The notes under the pieces: model-generated
Told to the model about the DNA's origin: nothing
Databases searched by the model: none
Seen by the model: the letters and a program-made list of their open reading frames with translations, nothing else
Source of the DNA: Xanthobacteraceae bacterium
Lineage (GTDB): Bacteria > Pseudomonadota > Alphaproteobacteria > Rhizobiales > Xanthobacteraceae
Length of the DNA stretch: 64,000 nucleotides
NCBI GenBank assembly: GCA_031291475.1
Contig: JARLIY010000046.1
Span: 62,001 to 126,000 of the forward strand
Reading direction: 5' to 3'
In this document: positions 9,177 to 17,539 of the stretch, piece after piece
How the letters are laid out: every line of letters starts with the position of its first letter
How positions within the stretch are numbered: position 1 is the first letter of the stretch
Position numbers and translations under genes: made by a program

Positions 9177-9322
9177 CCGGGCCGACGTTGATACAACGGC
9201 GCCGGGCGAAGCCCCCCAGCCCCTCACCCTCAATCACCCGGCGTTAAGCCCCGTCCGCGAAAGCGGCCGGGGCTCCCTCTTTCGAGGGAGGCGTTGTCGT
9301 CCGGGCCAGCGACGGGGGCCGC

Positions 9323-10480
9323 TTATTCCGGCCCGACCATGAGATCGTCTCGATGCACCATTTCGGCGCGGCCGCGAAAGCCGAGAATCGACGCGATATC
9401 CGCCGACGATCGGCCGCGGATTTTCTGCGCGTCCTCGGCATCGTAGGCGCATAGCCCGCGGCCGATTTCGGCGCCGTTCGGCCCGCGGATAATCACCGCG
9501 TCGCCGCGGGCAAAGGCGCCTTCGACACCGACAACGCCTGCAGGCAAAAGGCTCTTGCCGCGGCGGAGCGCCGCCACCGCGCCAGCATCGATCGTCAGCG
9601 TTCCTTTCGGTTCGAGCGCGCCCGCGATCCATTTCTTGCGCGCCGTGACCGGATTCGCCGGCGTCAGGAACCAGGTGCAGCGCGCGCCCTCGGCGATGGC
9701 GCGAAGCGGATGATCGCGGCGGCCGGAAGCGATGATCATGTGCGTGCCGCCGCTAGTGGCAATGCGCGCCGCTTCGATCTTGGTCTGCATGCCGCCACGC
9801 GAGAGTTCGGACGGGGCGGCGCCGGCCATCGCCTCGATCTCGGGCGTGATACGCTCGACGCGGGCGACGTGCCGCGCCGCTTGATCGGTCTCGGGCGGCT
9901 TGTCGTAGAGTCCGTCGACATCCGACAACAGCACCAGGAGGTCCGCGCTCACCATCGTGGCGACACGCGCCGCCAGCCGGTCATTATCACCGTAACGGAT
10001 TTCGCTGGTCGCGACGGTGTCGTTTTCGTTGATCACCGGGAGCGCGCGCCATTGCAGCAGCGTGTCGATGGTCGAGCGCGCGTTGAGGTAGCGGCGCCGC
10101 TCCTCGGTGTCGCCGAGCGTCACCAGCACCTGACCGGCGATGATCCCGTGACGCGATAGCGCCTCGGTCCAGGTGCGCGCCAGGGCGATCTGGCCCACCG
10201 CGGCAGCGGCCTGGCTGTCCTCGAGCTTGAGCGGGCCGCCGGCGAGCTTGAGCACCGCGCGGCCAAGCGCGATGGCGCCGGATGAAACGACCAAAAGGTC
10301 GCGCTTGTCGCGATGCAATTCGGCGAGATCAGCCGCCAGCGAAGCAAGCCAGGATTCCTTGAGCCGGCCGGCCTGCGCATCGACCAACAGCGAGGAGCCG
10401 ACTTTCACGACGACGCGACGGAAGTCGGCAAGCGCGGGGGTTTTCATGGCGGGACGTGTCGAAGCCAGAGATGTCGTCAC
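9323..10480 (-). CDS. proB: Glutamate 5-kinase with C-terminal PUA domain
   Basis: A 385-residue protein with an amino-acid kinase domain (about residues 20-275; [20 protein letters not shown] and NENDTV motifs) and a C-terminal PUA domain (about 290-375). It phosphorylates glutamate, the first and feedback-controlled step of proline synthesis. Met12 (10447) is an alternative start. Its 5' end overlaps the end of the Crp/Fnr gene by 4 bp. In many related genomes obgE precedes proB; here a regulator does instead. Confidence 0.95.
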   Translation of the reverse strand: MTTSLASTRPAMKTPALADFRRVVVKVGSSLLVDAQAGRLKESWLASLAADLAELHRDKRDLLVVSSGAIALGRAVLKLAGGPLKLEDSQAAAAVGQIALARTWTEALSRHGIIAGQVLVTLGDTEERRRYLNARSTIDTLLQWRALPVINENDTVATSEIRYGDNDRLAARVATMVSADLLVLLSDVDGLYDKPPETDQAARHVARVERITPEIEAMAGAAPSELSRGGMQTKIEAARIATSGGTHMIIASGRRDHPLRAIAEGARCTWFLTPANPVTARKKWIAGALEPKGTLTIDAGAVAALRRGKSLLPAGVVGVEGAFARGDAVIIRGPNGAEIGRGLCAYDAEDAQKIRGRSSADIASILGFRGRAEMVHRDDLMVGPE

Positions 10481-11160
10481 AGCTGCGCTTCATGTTCCAG
10501 TTGCGCCTTGTTCTCAAGGCAATAATAACCGGACAACCGGCTGACCAGCTTGCGCCGCTTCCAATCGTTGAGGATGCGGCTGACATTTTCGCGGGCGATG
10601 CCGGCCATGGCGGCGATATCGCTCTGCCCGATCTTCTCGCGGATCACGATCCGGCCGGCGCCGACATCCTGGCCAAAATTTTCCGCCAGTTCGAGCAAGG
10701 TCGAGGCGACGCGGCCCTTGAGCGGCAGGAAACTCCCGGCCGCGACCACCGTGTCGGTCTCGCGCAGCCGCGCCGCGAGCAGCGAGACCAGGGATTTGTA
10801 GACCTCGGGATGTTTTTTTGCGAAGGCTTCGAACGCGGCGCGGCTGAGAAAGCTCAATGCGGCATCGCGCACCGCCACGACCGAGGCCGAACGCGGCAGA
10901 CCGTCGATCATCGAAAGCTCGCCGACAAAGCCGCCCGGACCGAAGAAGGCGAGGATGCGCTCGCTGCCGGCGCTCGAAACCATCGTCACCTTGAGCAAGC
11001 CTTCCTCGACGCGATAGCAGCCGTCGCCCGGATCGTCGGAGAGAAATAGGACCTCGTCGGCGCGCAGCCGCACCGGCTTGGCATCCGCAAACAAGTCGGT
11101 TGCAAGACGTCCGGGCAAACCTGACAGCAGGCTCGCCCCCGGACGGGTAGTTATCGCCAT
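10477..11160 (-). CDS. Crp/Fnr-family transcriptional regulator
   Basis: From the chosen ATG at 11160 the protein has 227 residues: a cyclic-nucleotide-binding-type beta barrel (about residues 20-135) and a winged HTH (about 150-220). The recognition helix reads RENVSRIL, which includes the E-x-x-S-R pattern that FNR and FixK use to contact TTGA half-sites. There is no N-terminal cysteine cluster, so it cannot sense oxygen as FNR does. The window has TTGA-N6-TCAA boxes before several operons, but nothing shows that this protein binds them. Translational coupling to proB (4-bp overlap) is unusual. Confidence 0.88.
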   Translation of the reverse strand: MAITTRPGASLLSGLPGRLATDLFADAKPVRLRADEVLFLSDDPGDGCYRVEEGLLKVTMVSSAGSERILAFFGPGGFVGELSMIDGLPRSASVVAVRDAALSFLSRAAFEAFAKKHPEVYKSLVSLLAARLRETDTVVAAGSFLPLKGRVASTLLELAENFGQDVGAGRIVIREKIGQSDIAAMAGIARENVSRILNDWKRRKLVSRLSGYYCLENKAQLEHEAQL

Positions 11161-11218
11161 GGAGCCCTCGTCCCCGCGGCTCGGCCGCGGTGGCAAGCAT
11201 GCGGCAGAATAAGGCGCA

Positions 11219-11252
11219 ATAAAAGCCCGCCCGGACACGGGGTCCGGGCGGG
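11219..11252 (-). terminator. Rho-independent terminator downstream of the seven-gene operon
   Basis: On the minus strand an 11-bp perfect stem (CCCGCCCGGAC and complement, 5-nt loop) is followed by CTTTTATT. It lies about 205 bp past the stop of the gene at 11458-12363 and before the Crp/Fnr gene, so it would end the operon transcript and insulate the regulator. Confidence 0.75.
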
Positions 11253-11457
11253 ATGCAGTCGACCCCGATGAGGGGTCACGGGGTGTATGGGGGACCGAGA
11301 TTTCACCCCTTGGCGGTTGCCGCCGACCGTCAGGGGTCGGGGGATGCCGGGACAGCGGCGAACCAAGCCATTTGCTTGATGCGACCCTAGGGGGCCCGCG
11401 GGATCGCCGAAGTGACCGCCATCACAGAAAGTACGGTTCGGCTAATCTCTTGATCTA

Positions 11458-12363
11458 TCAACGTTTTGGTTGCGTGTCCGGCGCGCGCACCTTGATACCG
11501 GCGCGGTTCTCGATCGGCTGGATGACGGCGCTGACATCGGCATCCGGCCCGAGTTCGTCGCACGTGAGCTTGAGCGCGTTCGCCACGGTCGCGATCACGT
11601 CGGTGGGCACGCCGAGTGCTTCGCGCTCGACGAGAAAGAGGTTGACGTCCTTCAGCAGCAGCCCGGCTGTGAAACCAAGATTGAACGTGCCGGGCAGGAT
11701 GGCTTTGGCGATTTTGTCCTCGGTCATTGTGTTGCGGCCAGTGCCGGCGTTGATGACGTCGAGCATGAGGCGCGGATCGAGGCCGGCCTTCATCCCCGTC
11801 ACCATCGCTTCCGAAGACGCCACCATCGCCGTCGCCGACAACACGTTGTTGACGAGCTTCATGGTCTGGCCCGCGCCGGAACGCTCGCTGATGAAAAAGA
11901 CCTTGCCAATCACTCTAAGCGCAGGCTCGACCGCTTCCACGTCGGCGCGCGGTCCGGACGCCATCACTGCAAGCGTCCCTTTCTCGGCGCCGCTCACGCC
12001 GCCGCTGACCGGCGCGTCGATCTGCACGATGTCGCGCGCGGCGAGAAGCTTGAAGACGCGCTGCGCCATGACCGCGCCGGTGGTCGAGATGTCGACGAAA
12101 CGGCGTACGCGCCTGCCCTCGATGACGCCGCCCGGGCCGCTGGCGACTTTAAGCACGATGTCGGGCGTCGGCAGGCTCGCCATGACCGTTTCGGCAGCGT
12201 CGGCGACTTCCGCCGGCGAACACGCCGCGATCGCACCGAGCGCCGCCAGATTGCCGATCGCTTCCTGGCGGGTGTCGTAGACGATGACGCGGTGCCCGGC
12301 CTCGAGAAGCCGGCGCGCCATGTGCGAACCCATGTTGCCGAGACCGATGAAGCCGATATCCAT
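11458..12363 (-). CDS. NAD(P)-dependent beta-hydroxyacid dehydrogenase (3-hydroxyisobutyrate dehydrogenase family)
   Basis: A 301-residue protein. The N-terminal Rossmann fold carries GFIGLGNMG (residues 4-12), the substrate-binding segment DAPVSGGVSGAEKG is present, and the catalytic-lysine region is KLVNNVLSA. The family oxidises beta-hydroxyacids such as 3-hydroxyisobutyrate, tartronate semialdehyde or 2-(hydroxymethyl)glutarate. I start it at the ATG at 12363, where the Rossmann motif begins. It is the last gene of the seven-gene operon and lies 11 bp after the acyl-CoA dehydrogenase gene, suggesting it oxidises the released hydroxyacid. The exact substrate is unknown. Confidence 0.88.
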   Translation of the reverse strand: MDIGFIGLGNMGSHMARRLLEAGHRVIVYDTRQEAIGNLAALGAIAACSPAEVADAAETVMASLPTPDIVLKVASGPGGVIEGRRVRRFVDISTTGAVMAQRVFKLLAARDIVQIDAPVSGGVSGAEKGTLAVMASGPRADVEAVEPALRVIGKVFFISERSGAGQTMKLVNNVLSATAMVASSEAMVTGMKAGLDPRLMLDVINAGTGRNTMTEDKIAKAILPGTFNLGFTAGLLLKDVNLFLVEREALGVPTDVIATVANALKLTCDELGPDADVSAVIQPIENRAGIKVRAPDTQPKR

Positions 12364-12374
12364 CGCGCACTCTC

Positions 12375-13532
12375 CTAATAAGACCGTGGCAGGCCGAGCA
12401 CGTGCTCGGCGATGTGAGACAGAATGAGATTGGTGGAAATCGGCGCCACGGTGTAAAGCCTGGTCTCGCGGAACTTGCGCTCGATGTCGAACTCCTCGGC
12501 GAAACCGAAGCCGCCGTGCGTCTGCACGCACATGTCCGCCGCCGCCCAGGAGGCTTCAGCCGCGAGATGCTTGGCCATGTTGGCTTCGGCGCCGCATTCC
12601 TTGTCCGCTTCATAGAGTGCGGCCGCCTCGCGCACCATCAGTTCGGCCGCGCGCATGCCGACATAGGCGCGCGCGATGGGAAATTGGACACCCTGGTTCT
12701 GCCCGATCGGCCGGCCGAACACCACGCGCTCGCGCGCGTATGCGGTGGCCTCGTCGATGAACCACTTGGCGTCGCCGATGCATTCGGCGGCGATGAGAAT
12801 GCGCTCGGCGTTCATGCCGGAAAGGATGTAGCGAAATCCTTCGCCCTCCGCGCCGACGAGGGAGTCTGCCGGCACCCGCATATTCTCAAAAAAAACCTCG
12901 GTGGTGGCGTGATTCATCATGGTGCGGATGGGGCGGATAGTCAGTCCCTTGCCGGCCACTTCGCGCATATCGACGAGGAACACGGAGAGGCCGGCGGTGC
13001 GCGATTTCGCCTGTTCGCGCGGCGTGGTGCGCGCGAGCAGCAGCATGAGATCGGAATGTTCGGCGCGTGACGTCCAGATCTTCTGACCGTCGATCACGTA
13101 AGCATCGCCGGATCGCACCGCCGTGGTGCGCAGGCTGAGCGTATCGGTGCCCGAGGTCGGCTCGGTCACGCCGAAGGCTTGCAGCCGCAATTCGCCCCGC
13201 GCGATCGCCGGTAAATAACGTTTCTTCTGCGCGATGCTGCCGTGCCGGAGCAGCGTCCCCATCGTGTACATTTGCGCATGACAGGCCGCGCCGTTGCAGC
13301 CCGAGGCCTGGATTTCCTCCATGATGGCGGCGGCGGCATGGATGGAAAGGCCGCTGCCGCCGTATTCTTCGGGGATGAGCGCGGCGAGAAAGCCGGCCTT
13401 GGTCAAGGCGGCGACAAATTCCTCCGGATAGGCGCGCTCGCGGTCGAGCCGCCGCCAATACTCACCCGGGAAATTCGCACACAAAGCGCGGACCGAAGCG
13501 CGTATGGGAGCAAGGTCCGCGCTTTCCGTCAC
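12375..13532 (-). CDS. Acyl-CoA dehydrogenase family protein
   Basis: A 385-residue flavoprotein with the full acyl-CoA dehydrogenase fold: an N-terminal helical domain, a middle beta domain with FGVTEPTSGTDT (FAD and substrate contacts), and a C-terminal helical bundle with QTHGGFGFAEEFDIER. It would oxidise an acyl-CoA to the enoyl-CoA and pass electrons to ETF. The ATG overlaps the stop of the MaoC gene by 4 bp. The neighbouring MaoC hydratase and SDR provide the next two beta-oxidation steps, so one short pathway seems to be encoded. The substrate cannot be read from the sequence. Confidence 0.93.
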   Translation of the reverse strand: MTESADLAPIRASVRALCANFPGEYWRRLDRERAYPEEFVAALTKAGFLAALIPEEYGGSGLSIHAAAAIMEEIQASGCNGAACHAQMYTMGTLLRHGSIAQKKRYLPAIARGELRLQAFGVTEPTSGTDTLSLRTTAVRSGDAYVIDGQKIWTSRAEHSDLMLLLARTTPREQAKSRTAGLSVFLVDMREVAGKGLTIRPIRTMMNHATTEVFFENMRVPADSLVGAEGEGFRYILSGMNAERILIAAECIGDAKWFIDEATAYARERVVFGRPIGQNQGVQFPIARAYVGMRAAELMVREAAALYEADKECGAEANMAKHLAAEASWAAADMCVQTHGGFGFAEEFDIERKFRETRLYTVAPISTNLILSHIAEHVLGLPRSY

Positions 13533-14389
13533 GGTCTCACCTCGGCGCGGCCGTGATTGATGGCGATCACGTCGCGCTCAACCACACGGGCGCGAAAGCT
13601 GATCACCTCGCCATCGCGCCACATCTCGGTGCGGATGGTCTCGCCGGGAAAGACCGGAGCGGAAAAGCGGCCGGAGAACGACATGAGCCGCGCCGGATCG
13701 TAACCGCAGACGGTTTTGAGCATCGCGTGGCCGGAAACGCCGAACGTGCCCAACCCATGCAGAATTGGCCGATCGAAGCCCGCCGCCTTGGCCACGGCAG
13801 GTTCGGCGTGCAGCGGATTATAGTCGCCACTCAGGCGGTAGATCAGCGCCATTTCGGGCCGCGTGGGAAGATCGCAGACGGCGTCTGGCGCGCGCGCGGG
13901 TAGCGGATGTGGCGCGGGCGTCTGCCGCGGCGGTCCGCCGAAGCCGCCGTCGCCGCGGCAGAAAATTGTCTGCGTCACCGTCGCGATCAATTCTCCGGTC
14001 ATCCGGTCGGTGATCTTGCGCTCGGTAAGGAGGAGCGCGCCCTTGCCGGCGCCCTTGTCGATGACCTCGACGATCCGGGTGCGTCCGGTTACCGCATCTT
14101 GGCCGCGAAGCGGCCGGTGCAGCGTGAATCCCTGTTCGCCGTTGACCACCATGATCCAGTTGATGCCGGTATGCGGATTCTGCACCAGCGAGCCGGTATG
14201 GCCGAGCACGGTCGCCATGGTCGGGAGCACTTTCAGATTCTTTTCGTAGACGAAGGCCAGCTCGTCCTCGTTCATCGGATCGTGGCCAAGCCCGACGCCG
14301 AGCGCGTAAAGGATGCAATCTTTCGCTTCGTAGGCCTGCTCGGCCGGCGGAATCTCGATCGCCATCAGCTTGTCGTAGACGATGGCCAT
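13529..14389 (-). CDS. MaoC-type double hot-dog enoyl-CoA hydratase
   Basis: From the ATG at 14389 the protein has 286 residues with two hot-dog folds, as in (R)-specific hydratase 2. The C-terminal half holds the hydratase motif around YRLSGDYNPLHAEPAVAKAAGF and ILHGLGTFG (catalytic Asp and His). This family hydrates trans-2-enoyl-CoA to (3R)-hydroxyacyl-CoA. It starts 2 bp from the SDR stop and overlaps the acyl-CoA dehydrogenase gene. With the SDR it makes a bacterial counterpart of the MFE-2 pair. Confidence 0.93.
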   Translation of the reverse strand: MAIVYDKLMAIEIPPAEQAYEAKDCILYALGVGLGHDPMNEDELAFVYEKNLKVLPTMATVLGHTGSLVQNPHTGINWIMVVNGEQGFTLHRPLRGQDAVTGRTRIVEVIDKGAGKGALLLTERKITDRMTGELIATVTQTIFCRGDGGFGGPPRQTPAPHPLPARAPDAVCDLPTRPEMALIYRLSGDYNPLHAEPAVAKAAGFDRPILHGLGTFGVSGHAMLKTVCGYDPARLMSFSGRFSAPVFPGETIRTEMWRDGEVISFRARVVERDVIAINHGRAEVRP

Positions 14390-14390
14390 C

Positions 14391-15305
14391 TCACACCGGG
14401 TCCCAGGAGAACACATCGCCCGAACGCTCGAGCGGCGTGAACGAGGTGGCGAAGGCGGGCTTAAGCTGTTCGGCGAGCTTTTCCGGGGTCCAGCCGTCGG
14501 AGCGCTGCAGCGTGCGGATCGGCCGATTCTGATTGAACAGATAAATCTCGTTATTGCGCGCGCCGAGGATTTGGCCGGTGATGCCGGAAGCGGCCTCGGA
14601 GGCGAGATAGACGACGAGCGGCGCGACCTTTTCCGGCGTCACCTGGCTGGCGCGGGCGATGCGCGCCTTCTCCTCCTCGGTCTCGGAGGGGATCGACTGC
14701 ACCATGCGGGTCCAGGCGAACGGGGCCACGCAGTTCGACCGGACGTTGAAGCGCGCCATATCGAGCGCGATACCGCGCGACAGGCCGACGATCCCCATCT
14801 TCGCCGCCGAGTAATTGGCCTGGCCGAAATTTCCGACCAATCCGGAGGTCGACGTCATATGCACGTAGCTGCCGGAATTCTGCTCGCGGAAGTGCGTCGC
14901 GCAGGCGCGGCTCATGGCAAAACTGCCGTGCAGATGCACGGTGATCACATCCGACCAGTCGGACCAGCTCATGCGATGGAAAATGCGGTCGCGCAGGATG
15001 CCGGCATTGTTGACCAGGATGTCGACGCGGCCGAAGGCATCCAGCGCCGATTTCACGATCCGCTCGGCGTTGGCCGGCTCGCTGATCGACAGCGTCGAGG
15101 ATATCGCATCGCCGCCCGCTTTTTTGATCTCGTCCACGACCGCGTGCGCCGGGGTCGAATCGGCGCCTTCGCCTTCGAGGCTGGCGCCGATGTCGCAGAC
15201 GACGACGCGGGCGCCCTCCTTTGCCATCAGCAGCGCGACACCCCGGCCGATGCCGCGTCCCGCGCCGGTCACGATGGCGACTTTGCCGTCAACGATGCCT
15301 GGCAT
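14391..15305 (-). CDS. Short-chain dehydrogenase/reductase ((3R)-hydroxyacyl-CoA dehydrogenase-like)
   Basis: A 304-residue classical SDR with the cofactor motif TGAGRGIG (near residue 14), NNAG, a catalytic Ser in TSTSG and YSAAK (Tyr and Lys). Its length, and the C-terminal segment after the SDR core, match the dehydrogenase part of MFE-2-type (3R)-hydroxyacyl-CoA enzymes. I take the ATG at 15305; the frame is open from a TTG two codons earlier. It lies between the third MetE-like gene (12 bp gap) and the MaoC gene. It probably oxidises the product of the MaoC hydratase. Confidence 0.92.
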   Translation of the reverse strand: MPGIVDGKVAIVTGAGRGIGRGVALLMAKEGARVVVCDIGASLEGEGADSTPAHAVVDEIKKAGGDAISSTLSISEPANAERIVKSALDAFGRVDILVNNAGILRDRIFHRMSWSDWSDVITVHLHGSFAMSRACATHFREQNSGSYVHMTSTSGLVGNFGQANYSAAKMGIVGLSRGIALDMARFNVRSNCVAPFAWTRMVQSIPSETEEEKARIARASQVTPEKVAPLVVYLASEAASGITGQILGARNNEIYLFNQNRPIRTLQRSDGWTPEKLAEQLKPAFATSFTPLERSGDVFSWDPV

Positions 15306-15317
15306 GTCCAACCCCCG

Positions 15318-16424
15318 CTAGCCCCAGACCTCGCGGGCGATCTCGACGATTGTTCGCAGCTTGGCCCATTGCTCCTCCTCGGCGAGGATATTGCCTTCTT
15401 CGGTGGAGGCGAAGCCGCATTGCGGCGACAGGCAAAGCTGATCCAGCGCCACATATTTCGCCGCCTGCTCGATGCGGCGCTTGATCGTGTCCTTGCTTTC
15501 CAGCGCGCCGCTCTTCGACGTCACCAGCCCGAGCACCGCGATGCGGCCCTTGGGCAGATACTTGAGCGGCTCGAAGCCGCCGGCGCGCGCGGTATCGTAT
15601 TCCATGAAATAGCCGTGCACCTTGATCCGGTCGAACAGGACTTCCTGCATCGCCTCGTAGCTGCTCGTGCCCGAGCCCATGTAGGTGGATTTGTAATTGC
15701 CGCGGCATAGATGCATCGTCACCGTCATATCCGGCGGAATATCGGACATCGCGGTGTTGATGAGATCGCCGTAAAGCTCGCCGAGACGACCCGGGTCGTC
15801 GCCGCGGTCCTTCATGCGCGCCCGGTAGCCCTGATCGCACAGCATGGCGATGAACACTTCGTCGAGTTGCAAGTAGCGGCAGCCGGCGTCGGCGAAGGCG
15901 CGCACCGCCTTTTTGTAGGCCTGGCCGAGATCGTCGAAGAATCGGTCGAGCTGCGGATAGACCGTCTTGTCGATCGGCGTCGGCACCGGGCGGCCATAGA
16001 GCGCCGACGGCGCCGGAATGGTCATTTTCGGTGTCCGCCGCGTGTGCGCCTTGAGGAACTTGAAATGCTCGAGCATCGGATGGCCGGAAAAGCCGATCTT
16101 GCCGGACACCCGCACGCCTTCATTGCGGGTGGTGACGGCGGCAAAGGCGATGCCGGTGTCCATGAAGTGGCGCTCGATGCCGTCGAGACCCCATAGAAAA
16201 TCCAGATGCCACCACGAGCGCCGGAACTCGCCCTCGGTAATCGATTGCAGGCCGACCGCTTCCTGCCTGCCGATGATGTTTTCGATTTCGCGGTCCTCGA
16301 CAGCCGCGAGCGCGGCCGCGGTGATCTCGCCCTTGGCGCGGCGTTCGCGCGCCGCCTTCAGCGCGGCGGGCCGCAACAGGCTGCCGACGTGATCGGCGCG
16401 GAACGGAGGCTTGGTTCGCTGCAT
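15318..16424 (-). CDS. MetE-like zinc methyltransferase, tandem copy 3
   Basis: A 368-residue protein of the cobalamin-independent methionine synthase C-terminal family (Meth_synt_2). The N-terminus DHVGSLLRP is the family opening motif. The zinc ligands appear intact: H-x-C in MHLCRGN (about residue 240), Glu in FMEYD and Cys in SPQCGF. The N-terminal half of full MetE is absent, so the methyl donor is not expected to be methyltetrahydropteroyl-triglutamate bound as in MetE. The family also includes core-MetE methionine synthases and epoxyalkane:coenzyme M transferase. It is 2 bp from copy 2 and shares a 74-bp identical block with it. Substrate unknown. Confidence 0.88.
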   Translation of the reverse strand: MQRTKPPFRADHVGSLLRPAALKAARERRAKGEITAAALAAVEDREIENIIGRQEAVGLQSITEGEFRRSWWHLDFLWGLDGIERHFMDTGIAFAAVTTRNEGVRVSGKIGFSGHPMLEHFKFLKAHTRRTPKMTIPAPSALYGRPVPTPIDKTVYPQLDRFFDDLGQAYKKAVRAFADAGCRYLQLDEVFIAMLCDQGYRARMKDRGDDPGRLGELYGDLINTAMSDIPPDMTVTMHLCRGNYKSTYMGSGTSSYEAMQEVLFDRIKVHGYFMEYDTARAGGFEPLKYLPKGRIAVLGLVTSKSGALESKDTIKRRIEQAAKYVALDQLCLSPQCGFASTEEGNILAEEEQWAKLRTIVEIAREVWG

Positions 16425-16426
16425 GA

Positions 16427-17536
16427 TTATCCCCACACGTCCGCGGCAATCTCGACGATCATGCGAAGCTTCGCCCATTGCTCGTCGGCGGACAGCGCGT
16501 TGCCTTCTTCGGTCGAAGCAAAGCCGCATTGCGGCGACAGGCAAAGCTGATCCAGCGCCACATATTTCGCCGCCTGCTCGATGCGGCGCTTGATCTCGTC
16601 GCGGCTTTCCAGCTTGCCGGTCTTGCTGGTGACCAACCCGAGCACCACCGTCTTGCCTTTCGGCACGAAACGCAACGGCTCGAAACCACCGGCGCGATCG
16701 CTGTCGTATTCCATGAAGTAGCCGTGCACGTTGATGCTGTTGAACAGAACTTCGGCCACCGGCTCGTATCCGCCGGAGGCGACGAAGCTCGAGCGGAAAT
16801 TGCCGCGGCACAGATGCATGGTGATGGTCATGTCGGGCGGAATGTCGGAGATCGCTGCATTGATCAAGCCGGCATAGACCGACGGCAAAGTCGCCGGATC
16901 CTCGCCACGCGCGACGATGTGCTCGCGCAGCGACGGATCGCACAGATAAGCGAGGTTAACCTCGTCGAGTTGCAGATAGCGGCACCCGGCGTCGGCGAAA
17001 GCGCCCACCGCCTTGCGGTACGATTGGCCGAGATCGCGGTAAAATTCTTCCATCGTCGGGTAGATCGATTCCGGCACCGCGCTGCGGCCGTAGCGAAAGT
17101 GCAGCGAAGTCGGTGACGGAATCGTCATCTTCGGCATCGCCTTTGCATGCGCGCGCAAGAACTTGAAATGCTCTACCATCAGATGCGGCGTGTAGCAGCC
17201 GAGCCTGCCCACGACACGCAACAACATCGGCCGCGGCTGCGGGCCCTGCGCGTTAAATTTGATCTTGCGCTCGCCGATATAGGACTCGACGCCTTGCAGC
17301 TGCTCGAAGAAGTCGTGGCTCCATGAGGTGCGCCGGTACTCGCCGTCGGTCACGGCCTTGAGCCCGATGGCTTCCTGCTTGCGGATTAAACCTTCGATTT
17401 CGCGATCCTCGACCGCCTTGAGCGCGTCGGCGGCGATCTCACCGCGCGCGCGTTTCTCCCGCGCCTCGTTCAGTGCCGCCGTCCGCAACAGGCTGCCAAC
17501 GTGGTCGGCGCGAAAAGGTGGCTTCGTTCGCTGCAT
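16427..17536 (-). CDS. MetE-like zinc methyltransferase, tandem copy 2
   Basis: A 369-residue paralogue of copies 1 and 3. It has the same N-terminus (MQRTKPPFRADHVGSLL) and intact zinc-site residues (MHLCRGN, FMEYDSD, SPQCGF). The middle region (about residues 75-130) differs strongly from both neighbours, so substrate specificity has probably diverged. It is 3 bp from copy 1 and 2 bp from copy 3, so all three are translated from one message. A C-terminal block (16521-16594) is identical at the DNA level to copy 3, which suggests gene conversion or recent duplication. Confidence 0.88.
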   Translation of the reverse strand: MQRTKPPFRADHVGSLLRTAALNEAREKRARGEIAADALKAVEDREIEGLIRKQEAIGLKAVTDGEYRRTSWSHDFFEQLQGVESYIGERKIKFNAQGPQPRPMLLRVVGRLGCYTPHLMVEHFKFLRAHAKAMPKMTIPSPTSLHFRYGRSAVPESIYPTMEEFYRDLGQSYRKAVGAFADAGCRYLQLDEVNLAYLCDPSLREHIVARGEDPATLPSVYAGLINAAISDIPPDMTITMHLCRGNFRSSFVASGGYEPVAEVLFNSINVHGYFMEYDSDRAGGFEPLRFVPKGKTVVLGLVTSKTGKLESRDEIKRRIEQAAKYVALDQLCLSPQCGFASTEEGNALSADEQWAKLRMIVEIAADVWG

Positions 17537-17539
17537 CGC

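Noticed and set aside
14382-15710. Long open frames opposite to real genes (for example 14382-15710 plus, 22332-23495 minus, 47697-48671 minus)
   Set aside because: They are antisense shadows in high-GC coding DNA, Arg/His-rich without domains, and fully covered by well-supported genes.
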